64,000 nt of DNA from Cladocopium goreaui (taxonomy: Eukaryota > Sar > Dinophyceae > Suessiales > Symbiodiniaceae): contig CAMXCT020000513.1 of assembly GCA_947184155.2 (NCBI GenBank), positions 156,001 to 220,000 on the forward strand, given 5' to 3'. Shown piece by piece: positions 20,763 to 30,922 of the stretch. The notes under the pieces are model-generated. The model was not told the DNA's origin. It made no database searches and was given only the letters and a program-made list of their open reading frames with translations. Numbering within the stretch: the stretch's first letter is position 1; each line of letters opens with the position of its first letter. Both the position numbers and the translations under genes were made by a program.

Positions 20763-22126
20763 CCGCCGTCCACCAGTTGAAGTTCGAGCGCCTTCATTCT
20801 TTGAGCTAGCAGATCTGCTGCCGCTTCCTGACGGCCGGTCGCCACGTAGTCGAGCGCCATGGCCACGGTTCTCATCTCGCGCAACAAGCGCACTCCCAAC
20901 TTGTCTTTGTGCGTGGGTATGAGCACTGTCAGCAAGTACCCGGTTGCGGTTGCTGGTGTCATGTTCTCTGAGGCAAGGAGGTTGATGGGGGTCCCGGTGT
21001 CGCGGGCCAGAAGCTCTTGCATCTTTACTAAGAGCTTGCTGGCCAGACGACCTGGCCTCTTCTGGGAGTATTCCACTAGCTTCAGCTGGTGGCTTCTCCT
21101 GTCCGAGACCCCCCGTTGAAAACCCTCTTCTGCCGATTCGCTAGCAGATGGGCCTGACTCGCCCCTGTCAAATGCCATCTCACGCCCAATGCCATAGGGA
21201 CCCCTGTCTCTTTCCTTCCTCGATCTCCTTCTCCGCCGCCGGCTGCGACTTCTCGAGGACGGTGAGCGCGAGTGCCTCCGACGTCCACGTCCCCTGGAGC
21301 GGTCTGATCCTGCATCTGAACTGGCCCTTTCTTTCGGGGCCCTCGCCTTGCCAAACCACAGCGGCCCCTTTTTCACCAATGACCCCGAAGCGCCACCAGC
21401 CGGTGAGTTCGACCTCGGCCTTTTGCGTTTCTCCCGTTCCGGAGCATCTGCACCTCTTGCCTTGTCTTTGTCCTTGCCTTTCTCCTCTCGCTTTTTGTGC
21501 TTCTTCTTCTGAGGCTCCTTGTCCACATCCTTTTTCAGCGCAGCCAGCTGTCGGCCAAGCGCACCACCAGCCTCACCCGCAGGTGGAATGGAGCCAGGAC
21601 CCTCACCCCCAGCACCAGGGGAGGCCTCCAAATCAAAGACATCCTCCTCGGCCTGCTTCTCCAGGATTGCCTTGCCACGGGCCTCACCTAGCAGCCTCTT
21701 GCGAAAGGCTTCAAAGTCAGTCTTGGCAACACCAACTTGCCACCATGCCGCCCGTCTCAGCTCGATGTCACGGACTTCCAACATTCTCAGGTAGTCTGTG
21801 TGGAAGGCCAACGGATCCTTTCCATCATGCGCCCTGCATGAGCGCACAGCCCCATTGCAGATGTGGATCTCAAACGTCCTGTTACACTTAGACCCTGGGC
21901 CATGTGTCAGCCACCATTTGAGGTGTTCGTCCTCCACAACCTCCAGGACTCCTCTCATCCACCTTCCATGTGAACGTTCTCCAATGGCTGTGGCCCTCCA
22001 GATGGCCATTTTCTGTTCCTCACGGCTGCTGTCGTACATGCGACACTCAAAGAGGTCTCCAACCTCCCAGTCCCGAGAGGCCATGAACCCACTGTTGTCC
22101 ATGGCCCCTATCCAGGGACCCGGCAT
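20504..22126 (-). CDS. retroelement Gag-like protein
   Basis: 540 residues in one open frame starting at ATG 22126. Residues 1-150 form a folded-looking domain with many Trp and Cys (EHLKWWLTHGPGSKCNRTF). Residues 165-310 are highly charged, with Lys/Glu tracts and an Arg-Ser tract (RSPSSRSRSRRRRRR, about 21230-21275) typical of nucleic-acid-binding Gag tails. Residues 340-470 are helical (LVEYSQKRPGRLASKLLVKM). The C-terminus is Gly-Lys rich (KGKGRGKKGGKRGEW). No CCHC zinc knuckle was seen. It is called Gag from position, size and charge, not from a signature motif. Pol overlaps its 3' end in the -1 frame. Confidence 0.65.
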   Translation of the reverse strand: MPGPWIGAMDNSGFMASRDWEVGDLFECRMYDSSREEQKMAIWRATAIGERSHGRWMRGVLEVVEDEHLKWWLTHGPGSKCNRTFEIHICNGAVRSCRAHDGKDPLAFHTDYLRMLEVRDIELRRAAWWQVGVAKTDFEAFRKRLLGEARGKAILEKQAEEDVFDLEASPGAGGEGPGSIPPAGEAGGALGRQLAALKKDVDKEPQKKKHKKREEKGKDKDKARGADAPEREKRKRPRSNSPAGGASGSLVKKGPLWFGKARAPKERASSDAGSDRSRGRGRRRHSRSPSSRSRSRRRRRRSRKERDRGPYGIGREMAFDRGESGPSASESAEEGFQRGVSDRRSHQLKLVEYSQKRPGRLASKLLVKMQELLARDTGTPINLLASENMTPATATGYLLTVLIPTHKDKLGVRLLREMRTVAMALDYVATGRQEAAADLLAQRMKALELQLVDGGWQRAQYLELIQPEGASLAEQEEQRMAAREQATEAKLRLQVQPKAPWNPEPKGKGDVKGKGRGKKGGKRGEWTTAAAEIKEKAPPT

Positions 22127-22402
22127 GCTGCCGCCTGGGCCACAGCCCCGCCTCCCCCTCAGGGGTCTACGTCCAGCCCGCAGGCCACTGGCAGATCTCT
22201 CCCGCAGGAGTCCTACCTCTCCCGCAGGAGTTCTGCCTCTCCCGCAGGAGTCTGCCCCTCAGGGCAAAGCCGTGCTGCCTTGAGCACTGATGGCTACGAG
22301 CAACAGTGGATAGAAATCACCGTCACACAACACTAGACGCGTTGTAAAGACTAGGTTTAATATATATATGCTACCCCCCCCTCCTGTACCTACCTTTAGC
22401 CT
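22127..22402. other. 5' flank of retroelement
   Basis: Probably carries the element's leader or promoter and left terminus. It contains a 20-bp triplicate repeat (separate entry) and a TA run at 22360-22370, followed by CCCCCCCC at 22374. Confidence 0.4.
22197..22256. repeat. 20-bp repeat, three copies (CTCTCCCGCAGGAGT)
   Basis: Three direct copies of a 20-bp unit with the core CTCCCGCAGGAG, about 70 bp upstream of the Gag start codon on the coding strand. They could be part of the element's leader or terminal repeat. Confidence 0.8.
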
Positions 22403-23830
22403 TTGTTGACAATGTGGATTCCACCAGATGAGTGCATTGTTTTGGTAATTGATATTGAAAATGAATATGCCACTGATGATATCATAGAAGTTAACAAGGA
22501 AAATAACCCAATTATGATAAGGGGGGGGTTATGCTGGAACTGGCAACAGTTTATATGTCAGAAAATGGTAGGTAAAGGGTATAAGGTAATGTTTGTATGT
22601 CCTACTAATAGAGTGCTTCAAGAATTTGAAGGAGACGCACTAACATTAAATAAGTTTTTTGGTAGAAGTTTTGGTGATGTAATGTTAGAACCATTTAATT
22701 ATTCAGGGTATGATGTAAGTTTTTCATGAAATTTACTTCAGTAGTTTAAGCACCTACTGGACAATAAAACAATTTGTAGAAGAGAATAAAAACAACAAAA
22801 TAATAGTAGCAACAGGAGACACAAAGCAACTAAAACCTATTCAACCACTAACTAACATTCAAGAGTATGAAGTATATGCTGACCATATCATAAACATTCA
22901 TAAACAATATTTTCACAAATAGTAATAGTATATTATATATTATTAAAAGAATGTAAGCGACTGAAAACAAAAGAGGATAAAGACAAACATAAGCAATGTA
23001 AAAACTGATATTCTTGTAAATAAACTACCTTTCAAGAAGAAAGTAATTGAAAAATATTTCAGATATACTACTAGTATAAGTGGTTCAAAGCATAACATTG
23101 CCTACATAAATGATACCTGTAAGAATGTAGCAAGTGAAATTAGGAAACTAGAAAATCGAAAAGATGAATATGAAGTGGGAGAATTTTTGATATGTAGAGA
23201 ATACACTAAAACCCCTACATCAGTACCTAATGTGAATTTTAAATATGGTATTGTCCATATTGGAAAGGATGGGGTAATGACATTGAAAAATACTAAAACT
23301 AATATACCGCAATCCATTCAAATTAAGAAGGTAAGAGATAATTTCATATTTGCTCATTGCACCACCTGCCATTCTGCCCAAGGTAGTAGTATAGATGGAG
23401 ATATAGCAATATTTGATTATAACCATTTTGACATTAGAAATTATAGGGAGCTGTTATGGACAGCAATTACAAGAGCAAGAGATTTAAGCAAAGTAAAGTT
23501 TTATAAATATAGTGATGATGTAAATGATGAATTCAATTATAAATGTATGAAAAGTAAATATGAACGAAAAAATGCAAATTACAAGCAACAGGACAGGAAA
23601 GCAAAACGAATAATACCAAAAGAAGGTTATGTGAATGTTAAGTGTTTTTTGATAATATAACTAACCAATGCAATTACTGTGGATGTGGGTTTCATACAAT
23701 TATTAAAGGTGGAAATATAACAACAAATTTAACTGCCAAAGGGTGAATAATGAATATACCCATACATTAGACAATATAATACCATATACTGTGATAGATG
23801 TAATAGAAGTTGTGGAACATATTAGTTAAA
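22403..23830 (+). pseudogene. broken SF1 (Pif1/RecD-like) helicase with HNH-like C-terminus, probably viral or selfish-element origin
   Basis: Helicase motifs appear in family order but in different frames. Walker A is GYAGTGNS at 22527-22550, with the essential Lys codon now AAC, just after a run of eight G that shifts the frame. Motif Ia is CPTNRV (about 22596). A motif II position reads HEIY at 22725-22736 where DEIY is expected. Motif III is ATGDTKQLKPI (22809-22841). Motif V is CHSAQGSSID (about 23364-23393) and motif VI is WTAITRARDL (about 23457-23486). Downstream, CNYCGC (23669), HTLDN (about 23763) and CDRCN (about 23789) suggest a zinc-binding HNH-type domain. The DNA is far more AT-rich than the retroelement next to it. 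There are at least three frameshifts or stops, so it is dead. Such helicases occur in giant viruses and virus-like elements; the exact source is not determined. Confidence 0.75.
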
Positions 23831-23917
23831 TAAATACTATGTAAAATAAATACCCCAACACTTTAATACAATAATTTTCAACAAACATCGTCTTATAATG
23901 TAGTTTTTCTATCAACC

Positions 23918-23985
23918 TAACCTTGCCCGACAAAATACCACATAAATTATAACATTTTTTTGGTGATGATAGTTGGGCAAGGTTA
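23918..23985. repeat. inverted repeat TAACCTTGCCC
   Basis: TAACCTTGCCC at 23918-23928 is inverted as GGGCAAGGTTA at 23975-23985, with a 46-nt loop. It lies in the AT-rich block following the helicase remnant. Confidence 0.8.
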
Positions 23986-24105
23986 TGCTGTTAGAATTTT
24001 TGAGGGTTGAGGGTTCTGTGGTTGAGTGTTGTTGTGATTTTATGGGTTATTGGTTGATGATGTTTATGAAGTGGTTTTTGTTGATTTGTGTCTGGAGGGG
24101 AGCAA

Positions 24106-24133
24106 TTTTTCAGATAACAAGTTATCTGAAAAA
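24106..24133. repeat. perfect 13-bp-stem hairpin
   Basis: TTTTTCAGATAAC, loop AA, GTTATCTGAAAAA. It has the form of a strong hairpin with A/T flanks, such as a transcription end signal in viral or prokaryote-like DNA. Function is not shown. Confidence 0.85.
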
Positions 24134-24199
24134 AACACTAGCTCGGCTCAACATTAGTATGAATTATACTTAAGACATAGTCTGAAAGGAAGAAGAACT

Positions 24200-24315
24200 A
24201 AGAGGTCCTAGGACCTCCTTGGAACCAAGAACCAAGATTCCCCCAAGACTTTCTGTGCAATCTTGGTTCTTGGTTCTTGGTTCCAGTGAGGTCCTAGGAC
24301 CTCCTAAGACCTCTT
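24200..24315. repeat. long inverted repeat AGAGGTC...GACCTCT
   Basis: The left arm has AGAGGTCCTAGGACCTCC followed by GGAACCAAGAACCAAGATT. The right arm has the inverted forms AATCTTGGTTCTTGGTTC and GAGGTCCTAGGACCTCC. Total span is 116 bp with a centre of about 25 bp. This is a fold-back element, or the boundary of the AT-rich insertion. Confidence 0.85.
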
Positions 24316-24360
24316 GATGCCAGAACCATCATGTCTCACAAGTTTGTCTACATCCACGGT

Positions 24361-24512
24361 TATATATATATATATATATGGTACTCCCCCTCGAAACTAT
24401 GTCCAAATGGATTTGAAAAAACGTTTAAAAAATATATCCCAAAATATGCAAAAAAACACCGTAAATACCAGTAAAAGTACAAAAAGGGTAGGTACAGGGG
24501 GGGGGGCACCCC

Positions 24513-24543
<31 letters not shown>

Positions 24544-24545
24544 AC
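24361..24545. repeat. TA microsatellites
   Basis: TA runs at 24361-24380 and 24518-24545. The inverted arrangement around them creates spurious open frames. Confidence 0.8.
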
Positions 24546-24659
24546 ATACACCTATATACAACTATATTTCTAACGATCAATTTCTTTTTACTGTCAACAA
24601 ACATCTGCCACAATACAACGCTAGCCAAGAAACCCAAAGGAGCCCCATTTGTTTCCCAA

Positions 24660-24860
24660 ATATTCCTTTCCTTGACTATGGCCATAGCGGACACTCCAAT
24701 GAACTTCGCTGCTTCCGGAGGATCCACATGTCACTTTGGACATGGCTGCGTCGTTCACCCGGCCCTCCAGACTGCCGTAGAGGACGCCAAGGGCCAAGCT
24801 AACCCCGGGGGCTTGATCTTGGGACACCGAGTCCACACGAATCGTGGCATGACGTGATCC
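24660..24860. other. GC-rich island, possible exon, strand unclear
   Basis: Open on both strands. The minus-strand reading includes PGVSLALGVLYGSLEGR; the plus-strand reading includes FGHGCVVHPALQTAVEDA. Either could be an exon, and no border choice was convincing. Confidence 0.25.
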
Positions 24861-25187
24861 ACTGTCAAACCACGTCCCAATCTCCTCGGCGTGGGAAGCT
24901 TAGTACCAACTGGAAAAACAATCTACACCAAACCCGGCATTCTTGGCACTCCGACACATTTGCTGTTGAAAAAATGGAGACCTGGAAATGTACGATGAAA
25001 CCCATGAGGGCAGTCATCACCATTATCTTCCATATCTTGGAACCAACTTTATTCCAAATGTCATCATAAGTCACCAGAATCCCCATCAATGGCTTCTATA
25101 TGGGTGCTATAAACTAAAAAAAAACCTTTATGTCATTGAGTTTACCACATTCGAAAAACCGTTTTGGGATGTCCAAGTGTCAATGAC

Positions 25188-25370
25188 CTTCCAACAGCCC
25201 GCGGAGACCTTGGTGGCACTGGCCCCATTGAGGCTGAAGTGCTCGTTCGCCACAAATCCGGGCACGGCTGCCCCCGGACCATCTGCCACAGCGGTCGTCA
25301 GCAGCACCGCCAGGTGGGCCGCGCAGGCTACGCCATGCGGCGCATGATGCGCCATGCATCTGACTGAGCC
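25188..25370 (-). CDS. candidate exon (61 codons), unidentified gene
   Basis: Minus-strand 183-bp segment bounded by TTTTCAG|GGC and TGGAAG|GTCATT, phase 0 at both ends. It contains [18 protein letters not shown] and [20 protein letters not shown]. The length is a multiple of three and the borders are good. The family is not recognised. It may belong to the same minus-strand gene as the segments at 28463 and 30923. Confidence 0.5.
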
Positions 25371-25451
25371 CTGAAAACAAAATGCTGAGAAAATGGGGAT
25401 GTGGGATGATGTGGGCATGGAGCCGCCAGTGTGAATTGATGTGGATTGAGA

Positions 25452-25532
25452 CAGTGAATATATATATATATAAACATGTATATATATATATATATACATG
25501 TATATATATATACATGTGTATATATATATATG

Positions 25533-25565
<33 letters not shown>

Positions 25566-25620
25566 GCATATATACATGTATATATATATACATGTATATA
25601 TATATGTATATATATCGGTA
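25452..25620. repeat. TA/TATACA microsatellite
   Basis: About 170 bp of TA-rich simple sequence, which explains several Tyr/Ile-rich spurious frames. Confidence 0.9.
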
Positions 25621-26252
25621 ATCATGGGTGGCATGGGTTGCCAATCCTGCCCTATATCATCTCATGTCTAAGTGACAGCTACCCCCCGGCCATGTTGCAA
25701 CAGTCCACCTCGGCCCTTGTGTGCCCTTCCACTGGTGCCCCATGGCACCATCTGAGCCAAGTCCTTCAAATGGTTTCGCATGTCAGCTTCTTTGCAGGCC
25801 CTGCACGGTTGAATTGCAGGCAATGGCTGGTTGGATTGAGTTTCTACATGTGGGCAACACGCCACAGCAGTGAACAAATCACTGGCCAACAAAAGGGTGA
25901 TCTCGGGACAATCCTTCAAAGAAGCTTCCACGCGCAAAGCGCAGCCGCAGATATACAAACAAATCATATCCAAAAATGGATCTGGTCATGACTTTCCTTG
26001 CCACATGGATGCCATTTGCTACACACCTAGCTTTCCATTATACTATATATATATAATTATATTTATATATATGCTGTATATATATACATACACGTTTGTG
26101 GTTGCTAAGTAGCTCTGGTCAAAGGGATCCCCGTTTTTGTGGTGTGTTCCTTGGCATGCCATGAGGCTTGTTTACAACAACCCCCTACTATGCGTGCTAA
26201 TTGGGGATTGTCAATCATTGGAGAAATCCAAATACATCCGGTGTATATAATG

Positions 26253-26376
26253 TCAACCCCGGATTACTAGACCATGGTTTATTAATCAGGGGGGTATTCC
26301 CCCAATAGTCACGATTTGATACTTAAATAGTACCTTCCCAATTAAACAACCTAGGGGTTTATTAATCCCGGGTTGA
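26253..26376. mobile_element. family-F fold-back element, copy 1
   Basis: TCAACCCCGGATTA at the left is matched by TTAATCCCGGGTTGA at the right. Similar to the element at 40331-40436. Confidence 0.7.
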
Positions 26377-26664
26377 ATGATCCAATTGTTTGGTGCATGG
26401 TTTATGATGGCGAATCCCACATTCTGATGGTTCATTAAATTGAAACATCCAATATTAACCATATATTATTTATAGGTAATATTCTCTGGTAATAATCTAT
26501 ATTAACCACCAATCATTTGGTGAATCCCTGTTTATGATATGATGGATCCTCTGGCGCAGACCGCAGCCCGCCTGAAGGTACACTTCACGGGCGGCGGCTT
26601 CTCTCGGCCCGCGATGGCTTGCCTCAGCCCCGGCAGAGTGTGGAATTTCCTGACAATGTGATTT
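26377..26664. other. non-coding with a GC-rich island
   Basis: A GC-rich patch at 26545-26640 is open on both strands. It could hold an exon but no borders were convincing. Confidence 0.3.
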
Positions 26665-26771
26665 CTGGTTGGTGGCATACCTACCCCTCTGAAAAATGAT
26701 GGAGTTCGTCAGTTGGGATGATGACATTCCCAACATATGGAAAAATAAAAAATGTTGAAACCACCAACCAG
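26665..26771. mobile_element. family-B MITE (CTGGTTGGTGG), copy 1
   Basis: Starts CTGGTTGGTGG and ends CCACCAACCAG, with interior GGAGTTCGTCAGTTGGGATG and CATTCCCAACATATGG. It is flanked by ATTT on both sides, a possible 4-bp target duplication. Full copies lie at 29091, 30474, 54156 and 63536. Confidence 0.85.
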
Positions 26772-28462
26772 ATTTAATCTTGGATTTGCTTAAGGGGTCC
26801 CCAACAAAATAAAAATATTGGTGGATGTTCCATTGGAAAAATAAAAAATAACCTTAAACAAACCCAGGGAATGGGATGTACTTGGGATACCATGGGTGGT
26901 ATAACCTACTAAGACTTGAGGATGTGTCAATTGTCAAGCCCCCCAAAAAAAATGTGGTTCATTTCGGGTTTGTCTGAACTTCTGAGGAAAGCCCCAAATT
27001 AAACCATGTGTGTGTGTATTGTCCCCAACTGTCCTTTCTAAATTGACCATTTTGGGGTGTTTGGCAGAACCATGGTTTGGGGGTCAGCAATCTTCAGAAA
27101 CACCTGTGCTTATGAAGTCAACGTGGCCCTCCAATTGATTTTTTGGCAATGCCCTGCGAATGAAGGTCACCATCTTACTGAATAACACATCTGATACACT
27201 AGTTGTTCTATGAGTAGGTGACCACACTGTATAATTAAGCATACAACTCCCCTCTCTCCGAAGCCCTCTTTCGGGGTGGCTTCAAATATTCTCAGATTCC
27301 ACCCGGTTCCACCCCCCAAAAAAGTCTGACCTTTTGGATTCCCAAGGTCATACTGTGGATGAAACTACTGCACCTGGTAGACGCTTTATTCCGTTGTTTT
27401 TGTCATAGTTGCATATAGTTGCCAATAGTCTGATCCTAAATTTCCCACTTCGTGGTCTGCCTTCCAAGCTCTTTCCAAGCTCCAAAAACGAGGCGAAACA
27501 AATAATCCCCATACGCTGTCTCCATTTTGGGAGCGCAACACCCAGCTGCACAATATTTTTTCGGGCACAAATCACCTAAACACAAAATGTGGTAAACCCA
27601 ATGCTGAAAAGAACATTTGGGGATGAAGTTTACGACCCATTTATTTATGGATCTGTTTGGTGATTTTGTTTTTTTTTTTGTTTTTTGGGGCCATGGGCAA
27701 AAACCACAGTCCCTCCTTTCCTTCCAAGGAACTGTATCTCAAAGTCATCCACATGTCGGGGACTACCTTGGGATGGAGAAGCTCCAATCATGTTTTCCCA
27801 CATGCCACGCCCAGCGTCGCTGTGACTGGGGACACAGGAACACAAACGCATATGCAATCGATCAATAATAGTAATTGCATAAATATGATAAATATGCATG
27901 TAAATAGATATATAGCTATAGGCTATATATATAATATAATATACACACACCTATTCATTATTTGAGGTTCTAGAGTGAAGAGACATGGGTGCCTGATGCC
28001 AAGTCACGATATCGTCCGGATGCACGCAGCCTGAGCGAATGATGTTCCAGCTGTGTTTCCCAATTCAGAAAGAACCGTAAAGTTGGGTTGGATGGTTTGG
28101 GAGGCAATTTATCCAAAATCTTCCAACATGCACAGTCCCTGAATTAGTTTATGGAGAGAACTGATTGGACTATTAAAGAGGTTTGAACCGAGAAAGCATT
28201 ATGTTTTTTCTGAATCAGACTTGTTGCCCAAACGCAGTTGTGGAACCCGCGACCTCAACGTACACAGTTTACCTCCATGGATGTGTCCTCCCTTTAAAGA
28301 TCTGTAGCATATACGAAGACCTAAGCAGCTGCTAAAATGCCTAAATGAGTCTGTTCATGTCTGTGAAGACATGTTCCAAATTCTTCCAAATAGTTCCAAG
28401 ATTCGAAACCCTTGCCAATATGTTCCATCATATATGTTCCATCATTTCCCCCCAGAAAAATC
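26772..28462. other. no gene recognised
   Basis: AT-rich sequence with TA patches near 27910-27950. No supported exon. Confidence 0.35.
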
Positions 28463-28594
28463 CCTGTCGTCCTCCGATCCCATCTGGTCGAGACACTGCA
28501 CGCGCTCCACGTTTTTCATCTCCGCTTGGCGACGGCAGAGGCCACGGCACTCGGAGTGCTCCGGGTGCTCGTAGCAGTGCATCTTTTGGCAGTC
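28463..28594 (-). CDS. candidate exon, Cys/His-rich, unidentified gene
   Basis: Minus-strand 132-bp segment (44 codons) bounded by GCCAG|GAC and AGG|GATTTT (GA donor). It codes DCQKMHCYEHPEHSECRGLC, then RRQAEMKNVERVQCLDQMGS. The Cys/His spacing suggests metal binding, but no named finger fits. Phase 0 at both ends. Confidence 0.45.
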
Positions 28595-29090
28595 CTGGCT
28601 GCGTGACCGAAATGGGGAAATGATGGGACATGGGTAGCTGAAATGGGTGGGGCATATTGTAATATCATATTCCACCCCAAGTCTCAAAATGCAATGTGAC
28701 TGGGAAAATTGAGCTTCATTTTCAGAGCAGAAACACTTTATAAAGAAAGTATGGAACAGTTTCAACATGGTTCAACCCTCCTTCCTGTAGGGATTCCTTG
28801 AAACCAGGTGACAGCTGTGTCCTGCTGGGCGGGTTTTGACATGTTTTGACCCATACCCAGGAACCATCACTATAGGTGGATCTTCAACTTTGAAGTTGGG
28901 TCTTTTTTGAAAATGGCAGCCGTGCACATGACACCATATCAGATTCTTGGGGCTATCCACCCTGGGAATGCTGGAAAAACATCAACGTTGGACTCCAAAC
29001 AACATCTAAACCTAAGCTGTCTCGGTAATTATGGAATATTGTGGAATATGATCTGGCTATTATATATGCATGTATCCCCACTAATTATAT

Positions 29091-29198
29091 CTGGTTGGTG
29101 GTTGACCTACCCCTCTGAAAAATATGAGTTCGTCACTTGGGATGATGACATTCCCAATACAGGGAAAAATACAATTCATGTTCCAAACCACCAACCAG
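29091..29198. mobile_element. family-B MITE, copy 2
   Basis: 108 bp, CTGGTTGGTGGTTGACC to CAAACCACCAACCAG. Confidence 0.85.
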
Positions 29199-29956
29199 TT
29201 ATGGAATATTATGGAATATTAATGAATATTATAGGATATTATGGGTACTGTATCTTAGATATCCTCGAAGTGGCCATTTGCAGATTGGACTGCAAGTGGG
29301 TAGCACAAGCTACCGACCAAAACACCGGATGTTTCTAAAGTCGGCCAGCGTTCTCAGCTGGTCCTGGATGGCAATCTGGCCAAGTAAACTAACTAAGTTT
29401 GCGACATTGAAGCCATGCCCAGTCGAAATAGTTGATTTACCCATTAATAGCATGGTGGATCTTTCCAGTTCGTTTTTTGGTTAACGTTTACCAAGTTTAC
29501 CAAGGGGCAGCCTTTTTATCAACTGATGATTTGGTCCAATTGAATCTGCCATAGTCGAAGCTTACTATGGAGAGAGATTGAGTCGAGAGATTCAAATCAT
29601 TCCAACTCTCTGGACCGACAAAAAAGGCCAGTCAGCCAGTCGCATTCACCAAGCCCAAACATCCCAGAAACGGTGGGAAAAATATGTTTGAAACCTTGAA
29701 ACCAAGGTAGACACCACACAAGTTTAATCTTCAAAGGTTTGCCATCCCAGCTAGGCCTGTCACAGGATGGTTTTTGTTGTGGATACTAACCCCAGTGGCA
29801 CTAACCCCGCCTGCGTTTATAAAGCTGTTATTGACGACTGTGTCGGATGACGGCACGTTGTATAAACATAGGGCCATGGGGGTTCAATCCCAACATTTGG
29901 CTATGTACGGGTCAAAATTGGGTACCCGACAGCCATTGGATGGTTTTTTCACATGT
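29199..29956. other. no gene recognised
   Basis: A short minus-strand segment near 29300-29365 (IAIQDQLRTLADFRNI) could be an exon of an unidentified gene; its borders are uncertain. Confidence 0.3.
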
Positions 29957-30074
29957 TACCCTCTGGTAAACGTTAACCAAAAAAAAAAACTATGGAAAGA
30001 TCCACCATGTTCAATGGGTAAATCCACTATAAATCACCATTTTCAGTAGCTTTTTCTATGTTTACCTGAGGGTT
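29957..30074. mobile_element. family-A MITE, diverged copy
   Basis: Begins TACCCTCTGGTAAACG and ends near TTTACCTGAGGGTTTA. The interior resembles other copies, with AT insertions. Confidence 0.7.
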
Positions 30075-30265
30075 TATAAAGCCCTGACCTTCCAATATCT
30101 GTGCTAGGCCGGGTTTTTACCATGTTGATCGCCAGGCGATCAGAATCTCGCCATCTTGGGAGCTCCTCCACCTTCTGAATGGGATTTGGACGACTCCTGG
30201 GCGTCCAGGGAGGGGAACTGCTTCCCTGATCCTTAGGTCCTTCGCTTCCCCTGTGTCAAATCGAG

Positions 30266-30370
30266 TACCCTCTGGTTATGTCAAAATAGCTATTGAAAAT
30301 GGCCATTGATAGTTGATTTACCCATTAGTCATGGTAATTTTCCATAGTTATGTTAGTTTACCAGAGGGTA
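30266..30370. mobile_element. family-A MITE, full copy
   Basis: 105 bp, TACCCTCTGGTTATG to TTACCAGAGGGTA. Confidence 0.85.
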
Positions 30371-30473
30371 TACTCTTCCCAGGCGCAAAAAACGGAGCTG
30401 AAATCATCAAACAGCCCATGAAACAGCCCTTGTTTATTACTGGCCGTGGATGAAAATTGTAAAACAAAATCTA

Positions 30474-30579
30474 CTGGCTGGTGGTGCAATAACCATCTTG
30501 AAAAATATGAGTTCGTCAATGGGAAGGATTATCCTATATATTATGGAAAATAGCAGCCATGTTTGAAACCACCAACCAG
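30474..30579. mobile_element. family-B MITE, diverged copy
   Basis: Starts CTGGCTGGTGGTG, ends ACCACCAACCAG, and keeps GAGTTCGTCA inside. Confidence 0.75.
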
Positions 30580-30786
30580 GTCATCTATGAATGATGGGCT
30601 TGTCTTCAGAAGTTCCGCAGGGTTGTTGCCGCCCTGGTGGCCCGCATCTCAAAGCTAGCGCTGCCGTGCTGCACATAGACGTGAAAAGCTGTGTTGACAC
30701 CATCCAGCGCCATCCAGCGCATCGTTCAAAAAGGGAGCGCGCTTTCGCTGGAGGCGGATGGTTTTTTCTTGGGGATATACCGTCTG
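30580..30786. other. GC-richer island, possible exon
   Basis: The minus strand reads KARSLFERCAGWRWMVSTQL after an AG at 30748, in a phase compatible with the exon at 30923-31034. It lacks a clear end. The plus strand is also open. A tandem GCGCCATCCA pair lies at 30703-30722. Confidence 0.25.
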
Positions 30787-30891
30787 ATCCATCTGGTTAT
30801 GTCAAAATAGCTATTAAAAATGGCCATGTATAGTTGATTTTCCCATTAAAAATGGTGATTTTCCATAGTTATGTTAGTTTACCAGAGGGTA
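30787..30891. mobile_element. family-A MITE, full copy
   Basis: 105 bp. The left end is changed to TCCATCTGGTTATG; the right end is TTACCAGAGGGTA. Confidence 0.8.
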
Positions 30892-30922
30892 TACCATCTG
30901 GAAATCCAATCCGGACACCTAC

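Larger units (their letters stand above)
16197..22126 (-). mobile_element. tyrosine-recombinase (DIRS-like) retrotransposon with methyltransferase-like domain
   Basis: Five minus-strand open frames in order make one element: Gag-like, reverse transcriptase, methyltransferase-like plus RNase H, and a tyrosine recombinase in two frames. A tyrosine recombinase in place of a DDE integrase defines the DIRS/Ngaro/VIPER group. Dinoflagellate retrotransposons carrying cytosine methyltransferases are known, so the domain set fits the inferred host. Coordinates are those of the coding region; terminal repeats were not located. The DNA is more GC-rich than its surroundings. Long open frames imply a young insertion, but the recombinase frameshift suggests this copy is not autonomous. 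Confidence 0.8.

Noticed and set aside
22403-23830. Intact host PIF1 gene
   Set aside because: Motifs fall in different frames, the Walker A Lys and motif II Asp are lost, and composition differs from host exons.
25128-25991. Tyr/Ile-rich long frames around 25.5 kb
   Set aside because: Artefact of the TA repeat at 25452-25620; only the 25188-25370 segment was kept as a candidate exon.
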